From JAAYDI01 sp052034005 (GTDB taxonomy: Bacteria; Planctomycetota; Planctomycetia; Pirellulales; Pirellulaceae): DNA of 64,000 nucleotides. Where the stretch lies: the NCBI GenBank assembly GCA_052034005.1, contig JBPOJB010000043.1, positions 96,063-160,062 of the forward strand. The letters run 5' to 3'. Each line of letters starts with the position of its first letter. The stretch's first letter is position 1. This document shows, in pieces, positions 54,602 to 63,031 of the stretch. The notes under the pieces were generated by a model that was given only the letters and a program-made list of their open reading frames with translations, was not told the origin of the DNA and searched no databases. Both the position numbers and the translations under genes were made by a program.

Positions 54602-55330
54602 TCAGAGACTGGTGTTGATGTTCACGTACGACAGCTCGCAGTCGGGCAGTTCCGCCCGCAATGCCTGCATCAATCGGGTGGACTCCTTGGCACTGCGCCG
54701 GCCCAACATCACGCGGACCTGCCCGCGTCCGTCCTCCAGATCCATCCGCTGGAGCGTGTAACGGCCGACCACCGAGTCCACCTTCGACATGATATCGTGC
54801 TCGCCGCCATTGAAGTGCCGCTGCGAATCGCCCGTGATCGTCAACAACAGGCTGTGCTGACGCCTGGATCGGCCCGTGATGTACATGGCCAGCACGTAGA
54901 GGGAGGCGACCAGCACCAGGGCGACTGCCAGCAACGGCTGCTCGGCGCCCAAGGCGAGCCCGATCGCGATGCAGAGGAACAGGTACACCAGCTCTTCCGG
55001 CTCCTTGATCGCCGCACGGAAACGGACGATCGACAGGGCGCCGACCAGGCCGAGCGACAGGGCCAACGAAGACTTGACCACCGCAATGACGGCCGTCGTC
55101 ACCAGCGTCAACAGCGGGAAGATCCGCGTGATGGTGTCGCTGTCCGATGGCGATGCGCTGCAGTGCCGGTAGAGAAAACGACAATACAGCGCCAGGATGC
55201 CGCCCAGCATCAGGTAGACGCACAGGGTGAGCGCCGACACATTGTGGCTGAGCGATAAGGTGGCCTTGAGCTGGCTCCAGACTTCGGCCAATGACTGCAT
55301 GGCGGGCGTGACTTCTGCAAACAGTTGCAT
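54602..55330 (-). CDS. DUF4956 integral membrane protein
   Basis: The preferred start is ATG 55330 with AGGA upstream; the frame also opens 14 codons earlier with GTG. The 242-residue protein has about four membrane segments (ALTLCVYLMLGGILALYC, LTLVTTAVIAVVKSSLALSL, LVYLFLCIAIGLALG, LLAVALVLVASLYVLAMYI). It carries the family signature GLVGALSIVRFRAAIKEPEE. The C-terminal 90 residues look soluble, with an alpha/beta pattern. DUF4956 genes are found beside VTC-domain and CotH genes. It could anchor the VTC-like protein or conduct phosphate product across the membrane, but this is a guess. It is first in the run. Confidence 0.9.
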   Translation of the reverse strand: MQLFAEVTPAMQSLAEVWSQLKATLSLSHNVSALTLCVYLMLGGILALYCRFLYRHCSASPSDSDTITRIFPLLTLVTTAVIAVVKSSLALSLGLVGALSIVRFRAAIKEPEELVYLFLCIAIGLALGAEQPLLAVALVLVASLYVLAMYITGRSRRQHSLLLTITGDSQRHFNGGEHDIMSKVDSVVGRYTLQRMDLEDGRGQVRVMLGRRSAKESTRLMQALRAELPDCELSYVNINTSL

Positions 55331-55470
55331 GGGGTGCGATTCCTGAAAAGGGCTGAAGTGGTAGTCGATCACTCGGATATTGAACGTACAATGTACTCGT
55401 TGGTTCCGGAAAACGGCATGGGAACCATCGGGCGGACCGAACCGCTCAGGCCGTGACGGCCCACGCCGAT

Positions 55471-55510
55471 CGCGGCGGCCTCCGGCCGAACCCCAATTCG
55501 GGGGGCCGCG
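55471..55510 (-). terminator. GC-rich nested inverted repeats after the sulfite reductase gene
   Basis: CGCGGC/GCCGCG outer arms enclose CGGCC-TCC-GGCCG and CCGAA/TTCGG stems. They begin 28 nt past the stop at 55538 on the minus strand. A terminator is plausible, but no T-tract follows. Confidence 0.35.
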
Positions 55511-55537
55511 TGTCCGACCTATCCCCGGAGGGCGCGC

Positions 55538-57289
55538 TCAGCTCTGGCGCTCGGCCCATTGGCGGAGCGACGCGGCGCCTTGGCGAAAACAGAAGTCGCC
55601 GAACGATTCGCCGGCGACGCGTGCCTGCTGGAAGTACTGGAGGAGATCGACCAGCAGGGGGACGATGTCGTCCAGCGGCACGAGGTCTTTGTAGAGAAAC
55701 GCCAGGCGGTCGCCCAGGATCCGGCCGCCCAGGTACACGGCGTATTTGCCGGGTGTTCGGCCCGACAGCCCCACATCCGCATTGTACGGCCGCGCGCAGC
55801 CGTTGGGGCAACCCGTCATTCGCACGGTGAACTGTTCGGCGGCGAGCCCCAGCCGCGCCACTTCGGTTTCCAGCCGATCGATCACCTTGGGCAGCACGCG
55901 CTCGCTCTCGGTGATGGTCAATGGGCAGGTCGGCAGTCCGACACACGCCATGGACCAGCGACGGACATTCGAGATCTCCTCGAGCAATTTGACGCCGTGC
56001 CGGCGCAGGATACTCTCGATGACGGGCCGGTCCTGCAGGGTGAGGTCGGCCAGCAGCAGGCTCTGATACGGAGTCAGGCGGATACCCGGCTGACAGGTGA
56101 GGCAGATCTCGCGCAAGGCTGACTTGAGCTGCAGGCCATCACGATCCAGGATGCGGCCATTCTCGACATTGATGCCGTAGAAGAAGCGGCCGTCGCCTTG
56201 GGCGTGCCAGCCCAGGTGATCGTCGCAGGCGTGCACGTCGACCGGGCGCGGGTCCGCCAACGGGCGGCCGAAGTACTCTTCCATTTTCGCCCGAAACGCG
56301 GGCAGACCCCAATTGGCGATGAGGTATTTCAAGCGCGCCGCCTTGCGATCCTGGCGATTGCCGAAGTCGCGCTGCACTTTGATGACGGCCTCTGCCGCGG
56401 CCAACACATCCTCCGGCGGCACGAATGCCACAGGGAGGCCGAGCGCGGCGAAGGTATGCTTGTCGCTGGGCCCCATGCCGAAGCCGCCGCCGACCAGGAA
56501 GTTGTAGCCGACGATCCGCCCGGACTCGACCACCGCGAGCAATCCCAAGTCCGGCGTGTAGATGTCGACGCAGTTGTCGTACGGCAGCGCGATGGCGATC
56601 TTGAATTTGCGCGGCAGGTAGCTGTCGCCGTAGAGCGGCTCCACCTCTCCCTGTTCCGCCGCGTCTCCCTGCACGTCGCAGCGCTGCCGCTGGCCGGATT
56701 CGCAGTCGCCTAGCCAGATCTCGTGATACGCGCGGCTGCGCGGCAGCAGGTGGTCCGAAAGGCGCTGTGCCAGGTCCTGCATCACGTCGTGGACCCCATC
56801 CACAATGGGCGCCGGGCAACACATCACGTTGCGCTGCACGTCCCCACAGCCGCCCAGCGTGGTGAGGTGCACGGCATTGATCCGCCGAATCGTCTCCTTC
56901 ACGTCCCGCTTCAGAACGCCGTGCAGTTGCAGGTCCTGCCGATTGGTGATCCGCAGCGTGCCGTTGCCCAACTCGTCGCACAGATCCAGCTCCGCCAGCA
57001 ATTGCGCGCTGGTGAGCACGCCGGCGGGAATCTTGGTGCGCACCATCAGCGAGTATGCCTTGCCGAGCTTCTGGCCGTCCGGCCCGCGCGCACCGCGCAG
57101 GTCGCGGTCGTCCTGCTGGTACATCCCATGGTGTTTGAGCACCAGCGAGGCCTCTTTGCTGAAGTGATCCTCGGCGTTGCTCAGCTCCTCGGCCACCGTG
57201 CCCCGCAGGTAGTTGCTGGACCGCTTCGCTTTCTCGACGGCGGACAACGCCGCCTCCGTGGACTCCGGAAGGATCGTGGGATCAGGCAT
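55538..57289 (-). CDS. Ferredoxin-type assimilatory sulfite/nitrite reductase
   Basis: ATG 57289 has AAGGA close upstream; the open frame extends 69 codons further but overlaps the promoter. The 583-residue protein has the usual length of SirA/NirA enzymes. Two nitrite/sulfite-reductase half-domains are visible. The cofactor cysteines are Cys449 and Cys455 (CVGLPTC) and Cys494 and Cys498 (GCPNGC), which hold the [4Fe-4S] cluster and sirohaem. LTTLGGCGDVQRNVMCCPAP is a conserved substrate-side loop. It reduces sulfite to sulfide, or nitrite to ammonia, with six electrons from ferredoxin. The two activities cannot be separated by sequence alone; sulfite fits a simple single-gene setting. It has a strong promoter and palindromic operator at 57481-57517. 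Confidence 0.9.
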   Translation of the reverse strand: MPDPTILPESTEAALSAVEKAKRSSNYLRGTVAEELSNAEDHFSKEASLVLKHHGMYQQDDRDLRGARGPDGQKLGKAYSLMVRTKIPAGVLTSAQLLAELDLCDELGNGTLRITNRQDLQLHGVLKRDVKETIRRINAVHLTTLGGCGDVQRNVMCCPAPIVDGVHDVMQDLAQRLSDHLLPRSRAYHEIWLGDCESGQRQRCDVQGDAAEQGEVEPLYGDSYLPRKFKIAIALPYDNCVDIYTPDLGLLAVVESGRIVGYNFLVGGGFGMGPSDKHTFAALGLPVAFVPPEDVLAAAEAVIKVQRDFGNRQDRKAARLKYLIANWGLPAFRAKMEEYFGRPLADPRPVDVHACDDHLGWHAQGDGRFFYGINVENGRILDRDGLQLKSALREICLTCQPGIRLTPYQSLLLADLTLQDRPVIESILRRHGVKLLEEISNVRRWSMACVGLPTCPLTITESERVLPKVIDRLETEVARLGLAAEQFTVRMTGCPNGCARPYNADVGLSGRTPGKYAVYLGGRILGDRLAFLYKDLVPLDDIVPLLVDLLQYFQQARVAGESFGDFCFRQGAASLRQWAERQS

Positions 57290-57480
57290 GGTCGTTCCTT
57301 CGTGCGTTGGTCTCCGCGCGGATGGCTGCCCCGGGGTGCCGCTGGGCATCGATGGGCCGCGAATCGTCGCCCGGCTCTGAAACCGGCGCCTGGTGATCGG
57401 CAGGCAACCAGGCCACACAACTGCCGAGGCCGGACCGGTGGACCAGCGCCCCCCCGCACCTCGGTGGACGCCTCGCGCGC

Positions 57481-57508
57481 ATAATAGCAGGAACATTCTT
57501 CATGTCAA
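57481..57508 (-). promoter_or_regulatory. Promoter of the sulfite reductase gene (TTGACA-16-TATTAT)
   Basis: On the minus strand, a perfect TTGACA -35 (57503-57508) and TATTAT -10 (57481-57486, with TGC before it) are 16 nt apart. This is the best promoter seen in the window. Transcription would start near 57475, giving a leader of about 185 nt before ATG 57289. Confidence 0.78.
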
Positions 57509-57517
57509 TATGAAGAA
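57496..57517. promoter_or_regulatory. Palindromic operator TTCTTCAT-N6-ATGAAGAA over the -35
   Basis: The eight-base arms are perfect, and the six-base spacer GTCAAT contains most of the -35 hexamer. A dimeric regulator bound here would block RNA polymerase, so repression is expected. It is an unusually AT-rich patch in a GC-rich region. The regulator is not in the window. Confidence 0.65.
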
Positions 57518-57591
57518 ACACCCCGCACCGCAGCCCCACAGCCGAGCCCGGGGCCGGGCGGGCAGGTGCACTCGTGACCTGTCGGTGCGCC

Positions 57592-57600
57592 TGGTATAAA
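57592..57600 (+). promoter_or_regulatory. Extended -10 promoter element TGGTATAAA
   Basis: TATAAA at 57595-57600 is preceded by TGG. It lies 43 nt before ATG 57644, close to the spacing seen for the M3 peptidase gene. No good -35 is visible. Confidence 0.6.
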
Positions 57601-57643
57601 CAATGCGGATGAAGGCGGGCATTTTCAGTACGGGAGCAATGCG

Positions 57644-60157
57644 ATGAGCAACCTGATGATCTGGACGGCATGGGTGGCGGGCCTGGCGATGGCGGCAACC
57701 GGCGAGCCGATGGGCGGCGCGGTCATCCGGCCGCCGGCCGTGCCGCTGGTCGCCTGCGACCCCTACTTCAGCATCTGGTCGCCCGCCGACAAGCTGGCGG
57801 ACGCCGACACCGTGCACTGGACCGGCAAGCCGCACCGGTTGGCGGCAACGATCGATGTCGACGCGGTGTCGTATCGGCTGATGGGGCGCGCGCCGGAGAC
57901 AGCCGCCCCGCTGCCTCAGACGCGCCTGACCGTGCTCCCCACGCGGACAGTCTGCCAGTTCGCCGGGGCGGGCATCGAACTGACACTCACCTTCCTGACG
58001 CCCGCGCTTCCCGATGACCTGGAGGTCCTGGCCCGGCCCGTGACCTACCTGCTCTGGGAAGTCGCATCGACCGATGGCGCCGCCCACCACGTGCGGCTCT
58101 TCTTCACCGCGTCCGGTGAACTGGCGGTCAACACGCCGGACCAACTGGTCGACGCGTCGATCGAACAACTGCCGGGGATCACCGCCGCCAGGATCGGCTC
58201 GGTCGACCAGCCGGTGCTCGCCAAGCGGGGCGACGACATCCGCATCGACTGGGGGTACCTGTATGTGGCCGTGCCGAGCGGCGACCCGTCCACGCAGCTG
58301 GCGATCGGACCCGGCAAGGGCCCCTTGCCGGCCGCCGGGGGCCAGGTGGGCGTCGGGGTCACGATGGACCTGGGGCGCATCCGGGAGGAGCCCGTGTCGC
58401 GCTGCATCCTGCTGGCGTATGACGACCTGTATTCCATCCAGTACATGAAGAAGAACCTGCGGCCGTACTGGCGCCGCAACGGCTGGGAAGCGGCCGACCT
58501 GCTGCGGGCGGCGGCAGAGGACCTGCCCGCGCTCCGGCAGCGGTGCGAGGACTTCGACCAGGAGCTGATGGCGGATCTGGCACGTGTCGGCGGTGACAAC
58601 TATGCGGCGCTGGCCGCCCTGGCGTATCGCCACTGCTTCGCGGCCGGCAAATTCGTGGCCGACGACCACGGCCAGCCGCTCCAGTTCAGCAAAGAGAACC
58701 ATTCCAACGGCTGCATTGGCACGTCCGACGTGTTCTACCCGATGGCGCCTCAGTTCCTGCTGTTCGGCCCGACGCTGGCCAAGTCCTTCCTGGTGCCGTT
58801 CATGAACTACACCGCCTCAGACCGGTGGCCATTCCCGTTCGCTCCGCATGACTTGGGGACCTATCCGCATGCCAACGGCCAGGTGTACGGCGGCGGCGAA
58901 CGGACGGAGGAGAACCAGATGCCGGTCGAGGAGAGCGGGAACCTGCTGATCCTGATGGCCGCGATCGCCACGATGGAGGGTCATGCCGACTTCGCCGGCC
59001 TGTACTGGCAACAACTCGAACGCTGGGCCGGCTACCTCAAGGACCAGGGTTTCGACCCCCCGAGCCAGCTCTGCACGGATGACTTCGCGGGCCACCTCGC
59101 ACACAACGTGAACCTGAGCGCCAAGGCGATTTGCGGCCTGGGCGCGTTCGCCAAGCTGTGCGCGATGCGCGGCGATCATGCGCAGGCCCTCCAGTACCAG
59201 ACGCTGGCCAGGCAATACGCAGCCCAGTGGATCGAGGCGGCGGACGACGGCGATCACTTCCGCCTGACATTCGACCGGGCCGGTTCCTGGAGCCAGAAGT
59301 ACAACCTTGTGTGGGATCGCATCCTGGGGCTGGGACTGTTTCCCGATGAGGTGCGGCGCAAGGAGATGGATTACTACAAGCGGGTCCAGAATCCTTACGG
59401 ACTCCCGTTGGACAACCGCAAGGCCTATACCAAGCTGGATTGGATCGTGTGGACGGCGACACTCACGCAGGATCCGGCCGACTTCCACGCGCTGGTGAAC
59501 CCGGTCGTGAAGTATCTCAACGAGACGCCCGATCGCGTCCCGATGTCGGACTGGTACGAGTCCGATACGGCCCGCCGCACCGGCTTCACCGCTCGGCCGG
59601 TCGTCGGCGGAGTGTTCCTGCCGATGCTCTACGACCGGGCGCTCTGGAGCAAGTACACCCAGCGCGACCGAACCAAGGCGGCGCTCTGGGCGCCCATGCC
59701 CGTGCCGCCCAGCACGGTGACCCTGGTGCCCACGAGCGAGCACGAGCCGTCCCTGTGGCGGTTCACCACGCAGAAGCCGCCGGAGGATTGGTTCGCCGCG
59801 GACTACGACGACCGCGCCTGGCAGCTCGGGCCCGCCGGATTCGGAACGGCCGACACGCCCGGCGCACAGGTACGTACGGTCTGGAACACGCAGGAGATCT
59901 GGTTGCGCCGTGCGCTGGAGTTGCCTGCGGAGATCCCCGCGCGCGTCGCCCTGCGGATCCATCACGACGAAGATGCGGATGTCTACCTGAACGGCCACCT
60001 GGTGTTGCGCCGAGGCGGCTATACGACCGCCTATGAGACCGAAGAGATCGCTCCTTCGGCGTTGCGGCCCGGCACCAACGTGATCGCCATCTACTGCCGC
60101 CAGACCGATGGTGGCCAGTACATCGACGCCGGCCTGGACGCGATTGTGCCCCAGTAG
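57644..60157 (+). CDS. DUF4965/glutaminase A-family protein with C-terminal galactose-binding-like domain
   Basis: This 837-residue protein from ATG 57644 has a short signal-like start (LMIWTAWVAGLAMAATG). Residues 25-240 are the beta-rich N-terminal domain (LVACDPYFSIWSPADKLADA), followed by the DUF4965 and six-hairpin-like region. That region includes FSKENHSNGCIGTSDVFYP, HDLGTYPHANGQVYGGGER and WSQKYNLVWDRILGLGLFP. These match the glutaminase GtaA family, which includes many bacterial proteins of unverified activity related to glycoside hydrolases. The last 145 residues form a jelly roll (DWFAADYDDRAWQLGPAGFG) that probably binds carbohydrate. It is convergent with the second sulfatase. 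The enzyme is secreted and the substrate uncertain. Confidence 0.87.
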   Translation: MSNLMIWTAWVAGLAMAATGEPMGGAVIRPPAVPLVACDPYFSIWSPADKLADADTVHWTGKPHRLAATIDVDAVSYRLMGRAPETAAPLPQTRLTVLPTRTVCQFAGAGIELTLTFLTPALPDDLEVLARPVTYLLWEVASTDGAAHHVRLFFTASGELAVNTPDQLVDASIEQLPGITAARIGSVDQPVLAKRGDDIRIDWGYLYVAVPSGDPSTQLAIGPGKGPLPAAGGQVGVGVTMDLGRIREEPVSRCILLAYDDLYSIQYMKKNLRPYWRRNGWEAADLLRAAAEDLPALRQRCEDFDQELMADLARVGGDNYAALAALAYRHCFAAGKFVADDHGQPLQFSKENHSNGCIGTSDVFYPMAPQFLLFGPTLAKSFLVPFMNYTASDRWPFPFAPHDLGTYPHANGQVYGGGERTEENQMPVEESGNLLILMAAIATMEGHADFAGLYWQQLERWAGYLKDQGFDPPSQLCTDDFAGHLAHNVNLSAKAICGLGAFAKLCAMRGDHAQALQYQTLARQYAAQWIEAADDGDHFRLTFDRAGSWSQKYNLVWDRILGLGLFPDEVRRKEMDYYKRVQNPYGLPLDNRKAYTKLDWIVWTATLTQDPADFHALVNPVVKYLNETPDRVPMSDWYESDTARRTGFTARPVVGGVFLPMLYDRALWSKYTQRDRTKAALWAPMPVPPSTVTLVPTSEHEPSLWRFTTQKPPEDWFAADYDDRAWQLGPAGFGTADTPGAQVRTVWNTQEIWLRRALELPAEIPARVALRIHHDEDADVYLNGHLVLRRGGYTTAYETEEIAPSALRPGTNVIAIYCRQTDGGQYIDAGLDAIVPQ

Positions 60158-60235
60158 CCGAGGGATCGGGCGCCGGGCCGGTCTCGACCGAGGGCGCAAC
60201 CCGGCGCGTGCCCAGCGGAGCCGTTGGTGCGCGTG

Positions 60236-61918
60236 CTACTTCGGCAGGTCCTGCGCGGCCAGCTCACGGATCTCCCGCCACTGCTGCTCCCACAATTCCT
60301 GCAGTTCCCGGACTTTGTCGGGGTATTCTGCAGCCAGGTTGACGGACTCCGCGCGGTCCTTGTCCAGGTCATAGAGTTCCCACTGGCGCTGCCGGTTGTC
60401 CGCCACGAGCTTCCAGTTCCCCACGCGGATCGCCCGATTGTCCTCGTGCAGCCACCACAAGCACTCGTGCGTCACGCAGTGGTCGGTCGCGAAGGCGGGC
60501 AACAGGCTCTTGCCCGGCGGGGCCGGCACCGGCAGGTCGTGCCAGCTGGTCGGCGGCGCGATCCCGGCGGCGTCCAGGACGGTCGGCACGATATCAATCA
60601 CGTGGCCCGGGTTGTGTCGCAGGGCGCCGGGCGTGGTGATCCCCTGCGGCCAATGCACGATCAGCGGCGTGGAGATCCCGCCTTCATGCACCCAGGTCTT
60701 ATGCCGCCGGAACGGCGTGTTCGAGCAGGTCGACCAACCCGGGCCCAGGCACAGGAACGTGGCGGCCGATCCGGGCGGGGCGTTCGGATCGTGGCCGTCG
60801 CCGCGCACCATGATCTCGGCACTTGCGCCGTTGTCGGACAGGAACAGGATCAACGTGTTGTCCAACGCGTCCATCTCGCGCAGCTGCTGCACGATCCGGC
60901 CGATCTCCTGATCGTTGCGGTAGACCATGGCTGCGTGGATCGCCATCTTGCTTGCCTGGAACGCGCGCTGCTCGTCGGTCAACGCGTCCCACGGCAATGG
61001 CCGGTTCACTTCGCCCGGGCCCAACTGGGCCAGGGCATCCGGGAAATCATAGGGCGGACCGACATCCCGCTCCGGCGTCGACAGTTCACACTGGACGATG
61101 CCCATCTCGCGCAGGCGTTGGAACCGTCGTGCCCGCACCTGCTCCCACCCTGCCGTGTAGGTGTCGCGGTACCGCGCGATATCCTGCGGCAGTGCCTGGA
61201 GCGGGAAATGGGGCGCGACAAACGCCACGTAGTGGAAGAACGGCTGCCCCGCATACTTCGCGGCGTGCTCGCGCAGGCATTGGACCGCATGGTCTCCAAT
61301 GGCGGTCGTCGCATAGTAACCCGAGCCGCGCGCGACGGGCGGCAACGCCTTGCCGTCCAGAGAATGGTGGGGCGGGCTGAACAGCCGATCTTGATCCGGG
61401 AGCAGATACGAATGATCGAAGCCGTTGGCGACCGGCTCGCCGTCCACGTGCCACTTGCCCGAGTGATAGGTGCGGTACCCGTACGGCTTGAGCATTTCCG
61501 GCAGCAACGCCGCCCAGGCCGGCCGCGTACCGGCGCCGCCCGTCTTCGCGATGCCGGGCACCGTGTCGCGCCGCACCTGCTGGGCGTAATAGCCGGTCAG
61601 CAGGGCGGCCCGCGTGGGCCAGCAGCGCGCCGTGTTGTAGAACTGCGTGAACCGCAGGCCGCTCTGGGCCAGCGCGTCCAGGTTCGGCGTCTCGATCTCG
61701 CCCCCATAGCAGCCCAGGTCCGAGTAGCCCATGTCGTCGGCCACGATGATCAGCAGGTTCGGCCGCGCCGCGGGCGGGGCGGCCAGGCCGACCAGGGCCG
61801 TGAGCTGGGCGCATAACGCGACCGCCAGAACGAGACTGCGTGTCGACAAGCGGCCCGGCACCTGGTGGCTCAAACACCGCCGCTCGGCGGACGATACAAC
61901 CGCGACGTGGTGGAACAT
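60236..61918 (-). CDS. Secreted arylsulfatase-like sulfatase
   Basis: ATG 61918 follows GAGGG about 8 nt upstream; the 60 extra codons of the open frame run into IS-derived DNA and are rejected. The 560-residue protein has a signal anchor (LVLAVALCAQLTALVGLAA), NLLIIVADDMGYSDLGCYGG with metal-binding Asp residues, and CWPTRAALLTGYY with Cys99 (CXPXR) for formylglycine. YHSGKWHVDGE and FLSDNGASAE complete the active site. It should desulfate a polysaccharide or aryl sulfate. The sequence has the extended 380-430 region of arylsulfatase A-type enzymes. TATACT at 61967-61972 is a candidate -10, and a 20-bp palindrome lies just upstream of it. Confidence 0.92.
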   Translation of the reverse strand: MFHHVAVVSSAERRCLSHQVPGRLSTRSLVLAVALCAQLTALVGLAAPPAARPNLLIIVADDMGYSDLGCYGGEIETPNLDALAQSGLRFTQFYNTARCWPTRAALLTGYYAQQVRRDTVPGIAKTGGAGTRPAWAALLPEMLKPYGYRTYHSGKWHVDGEPVANGFDHSYLLPDQDRLFSPPHHSLDGKALPPVARGSGYYATTAIGDHAVQCLREHAAKYAGQPFFHYVAFVAPHFPLQALPQDIARYRDTYTAGWEQVRARRFQRLREMGIVQCELSTPERDVGPPYDFPDALAQLGPGEVNRPLPWDALTDEQRAFQASKMAIHAAMVYRNDQEIGRIVQQLREMDALDNTLILFLSDNGASAEIMVRGDGHDPNAPPGSAATFLCLGPGWSTCSNTPFRRHKTWVHEGGISTPLIVHWPQGITTPGALRHNPGHVIDIVPTVLDAAGIAPPTSWHDLPVPAPPGKSLLPAFATDHCVTHECLWWLHEDNRAIRVGNWKLVADNRQRQWELYDLDKDRAESVNLAAEYPDKVRELQELWEQQWREIRELAAQDLPK

Positions 61919-61966
61919 AGGGGCGCCCTCGCATGGGGGTGCTGAGCAGTGATCGGTCGGCGCGCA

Positions 61967-61972
61967 AGTATA
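61967..61972 (-). promoter_or_regulatory. Possible -10 box TATACT for the sulfatase gene
   Basis: TATACT on the minus strand lies 48 nt upstream of ATG 61918. It matches the spacing of the other -10 candidates. Confidence 0.45.
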
Positions 61973-61983
61973 AGCCTCCGGCG

Positions 61984-62003
61984 CGCCGGCTTGCAAGCCG
62001 GCG
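61984..62003. repeat. Perfect 20-bp palindrome CGCCGGCTTGCAAGCCGGCG
   Basis: Ten-base arms with no loop sit about 11 bp upstream of the candidate sulfatase -10, over its -35 zone. It could be an operator or an intergenic repeat. It is close to where the IS-derived sequence begins (62043). Confidence 0.5.
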
Positions 62004-62042
62004 GGGACCGCGGCCTCCCCCCTCGGCCAACGCCCCTTACTT

Positions 62043-62153
62043 GTTTCTGTTGCGGAACGGAAATCCGCGTGTCTTTTTGCGCGGGACGCATTGACCATAA
62101 GAAACGCATCCTCATCCTCTGGTTATTCACGACTCAGTTACACGGAGAACAAG
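62043..62153 (+). mobile_element. Solo IS left-end fragment, direct repeat copy 1
   Basis: This 111-nt stretch is a direct repeat of 62920-63030 with six substitutions. In the second copy it directly precedes a transposase gene. Here homology stops where the transposase start would follow, and RHS sequence begins. So it is a leftover IS end, either from deletion or from recombination between two IS copies. Confidence 0.75.
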
Positions 62154-62919
62154 TTCACGGCCAAGAACCCCACGACGGGAGACCAGGTGACCAAATACGT
62201 ATACGGCACGGCTGTGGGCGGGATCACGCCCGCAGTGTATCGCAATGATCTGCTGCGCGCCGAGATCTATCCGGACAGTGACGACACCACATTACTAGGC
62301 GACGGAGCGGACAGCACGTATGACCGGATCGAGTACACGTACAATATCCAGGGTGATCGGTTGGACCGCAAAGACCAGAACGGCACCATCCACACCTACG
62401 AGATGGACAAGTTGGGCCGTGTGACCCACGATCGCGTGACCACGCTCGGCACAGGGGTGGATGGCACGGTGCGCCGCGTGAGCACGACCTATGACATCCG
62501 GGGCCTGCGGGAAAAGATCACCAGTTACGACAACGCCACGGTGGGCAGCGGCACCGTGATCAATGAACTGGTGTACGAGTACAACGATGCGGGACAAGCG
62601 ACGAAGGAGTATCAGGAGCACGAAGGGGGCAAAGACGCCAGCACGCTCTATGTCGGCTACAACTACGACACGACGGCTGCCAGTGGCAAGTATACCAAAG
62701 GTCTACGGCCCACGTCGGTGCGGTATCCCAACGCGCGGCTGATCCACTTCACCTATGGCACGAGCGGCACGACGGGCGATGCCATCGCGCGCGTGGAAGC
62801 GATCAAGGACGACAGCGGCGGTTCGCCCGGCACATCGCTGGCCGACTACACGTACTTGGGCAGCGGCACGATCGTGGTGGAAGACTACACGCAACCCGAC
62901 GTGAAACTCAACTATGATA
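62154..62919 (+). pseudogene. RHS/YD-repeat protein fragment, truncated on both sides
   Basis: The frame encodes about 255 residues of RHS/YD-repeat protein: IEYTYNIQGDRLDRKDQNG, YEMDKLGRVTHDRV, STTYDIRGLREKITSYD and YEYNDAGQATKEYQEHE. These Tyr-Asp-containing repeats form the shell of large toxin-delivery or surface proteins. The left side starts abruptly after an IS end and the right side stops at the next IS (VKLNYD then IS). No start codon or signal is present, so it is not a working gene as it stands. It may continue beyond the right edge after the IS. Confidence 0.85.
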
Positions 62920-63030
62920 GTTTCTGTTGCGGAAAGGAAATCCGCGTGTCTTTTTGCGCGGGACGCATTGACCAAAAGAAACGCATCCTTATCCTCTGGT
63001 TATTCACAACTCATTTACACGGAGGACAAG
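62920..63030 (+). repeat. IS left end, direct repeat copy 2
   Basis: This 111-nt copy matches 62043-62153 at 105 positions. It ends with GGAGG at 63021-63025, the ribosome-binding site of the transposase. The site in copy 1 is degraded to GGAGA. Both copies carry the same GCGGA/TCCGC stem near the start. Confidence 0.85.
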
Positions 63031-63031
63031 G

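Larger units (their letters stand above)
57290..57643. other. Divergent intergenic region (354 nt) with two promoters
   Basis: No supported gene lies here. It contains the sulfite reductase promoter and operator on the minus strand and an extended -10 for the DUF4965 gene on the plus strand. The 190-nt GC-rich leader between -10 and ATG 57289 holds GCCTGGT/ACCAGGC arms. I could not match it to a known riboswitch. Confidence 0.6.

Noticed and set aside
57290..57480. A SAM-type riboswitch in the sulfite reductase leader
   Set aside because: The leader is GC-rich with GCCTGGT/ACCAGGC arms, but I could not find the conserved SAM riboswitch core.
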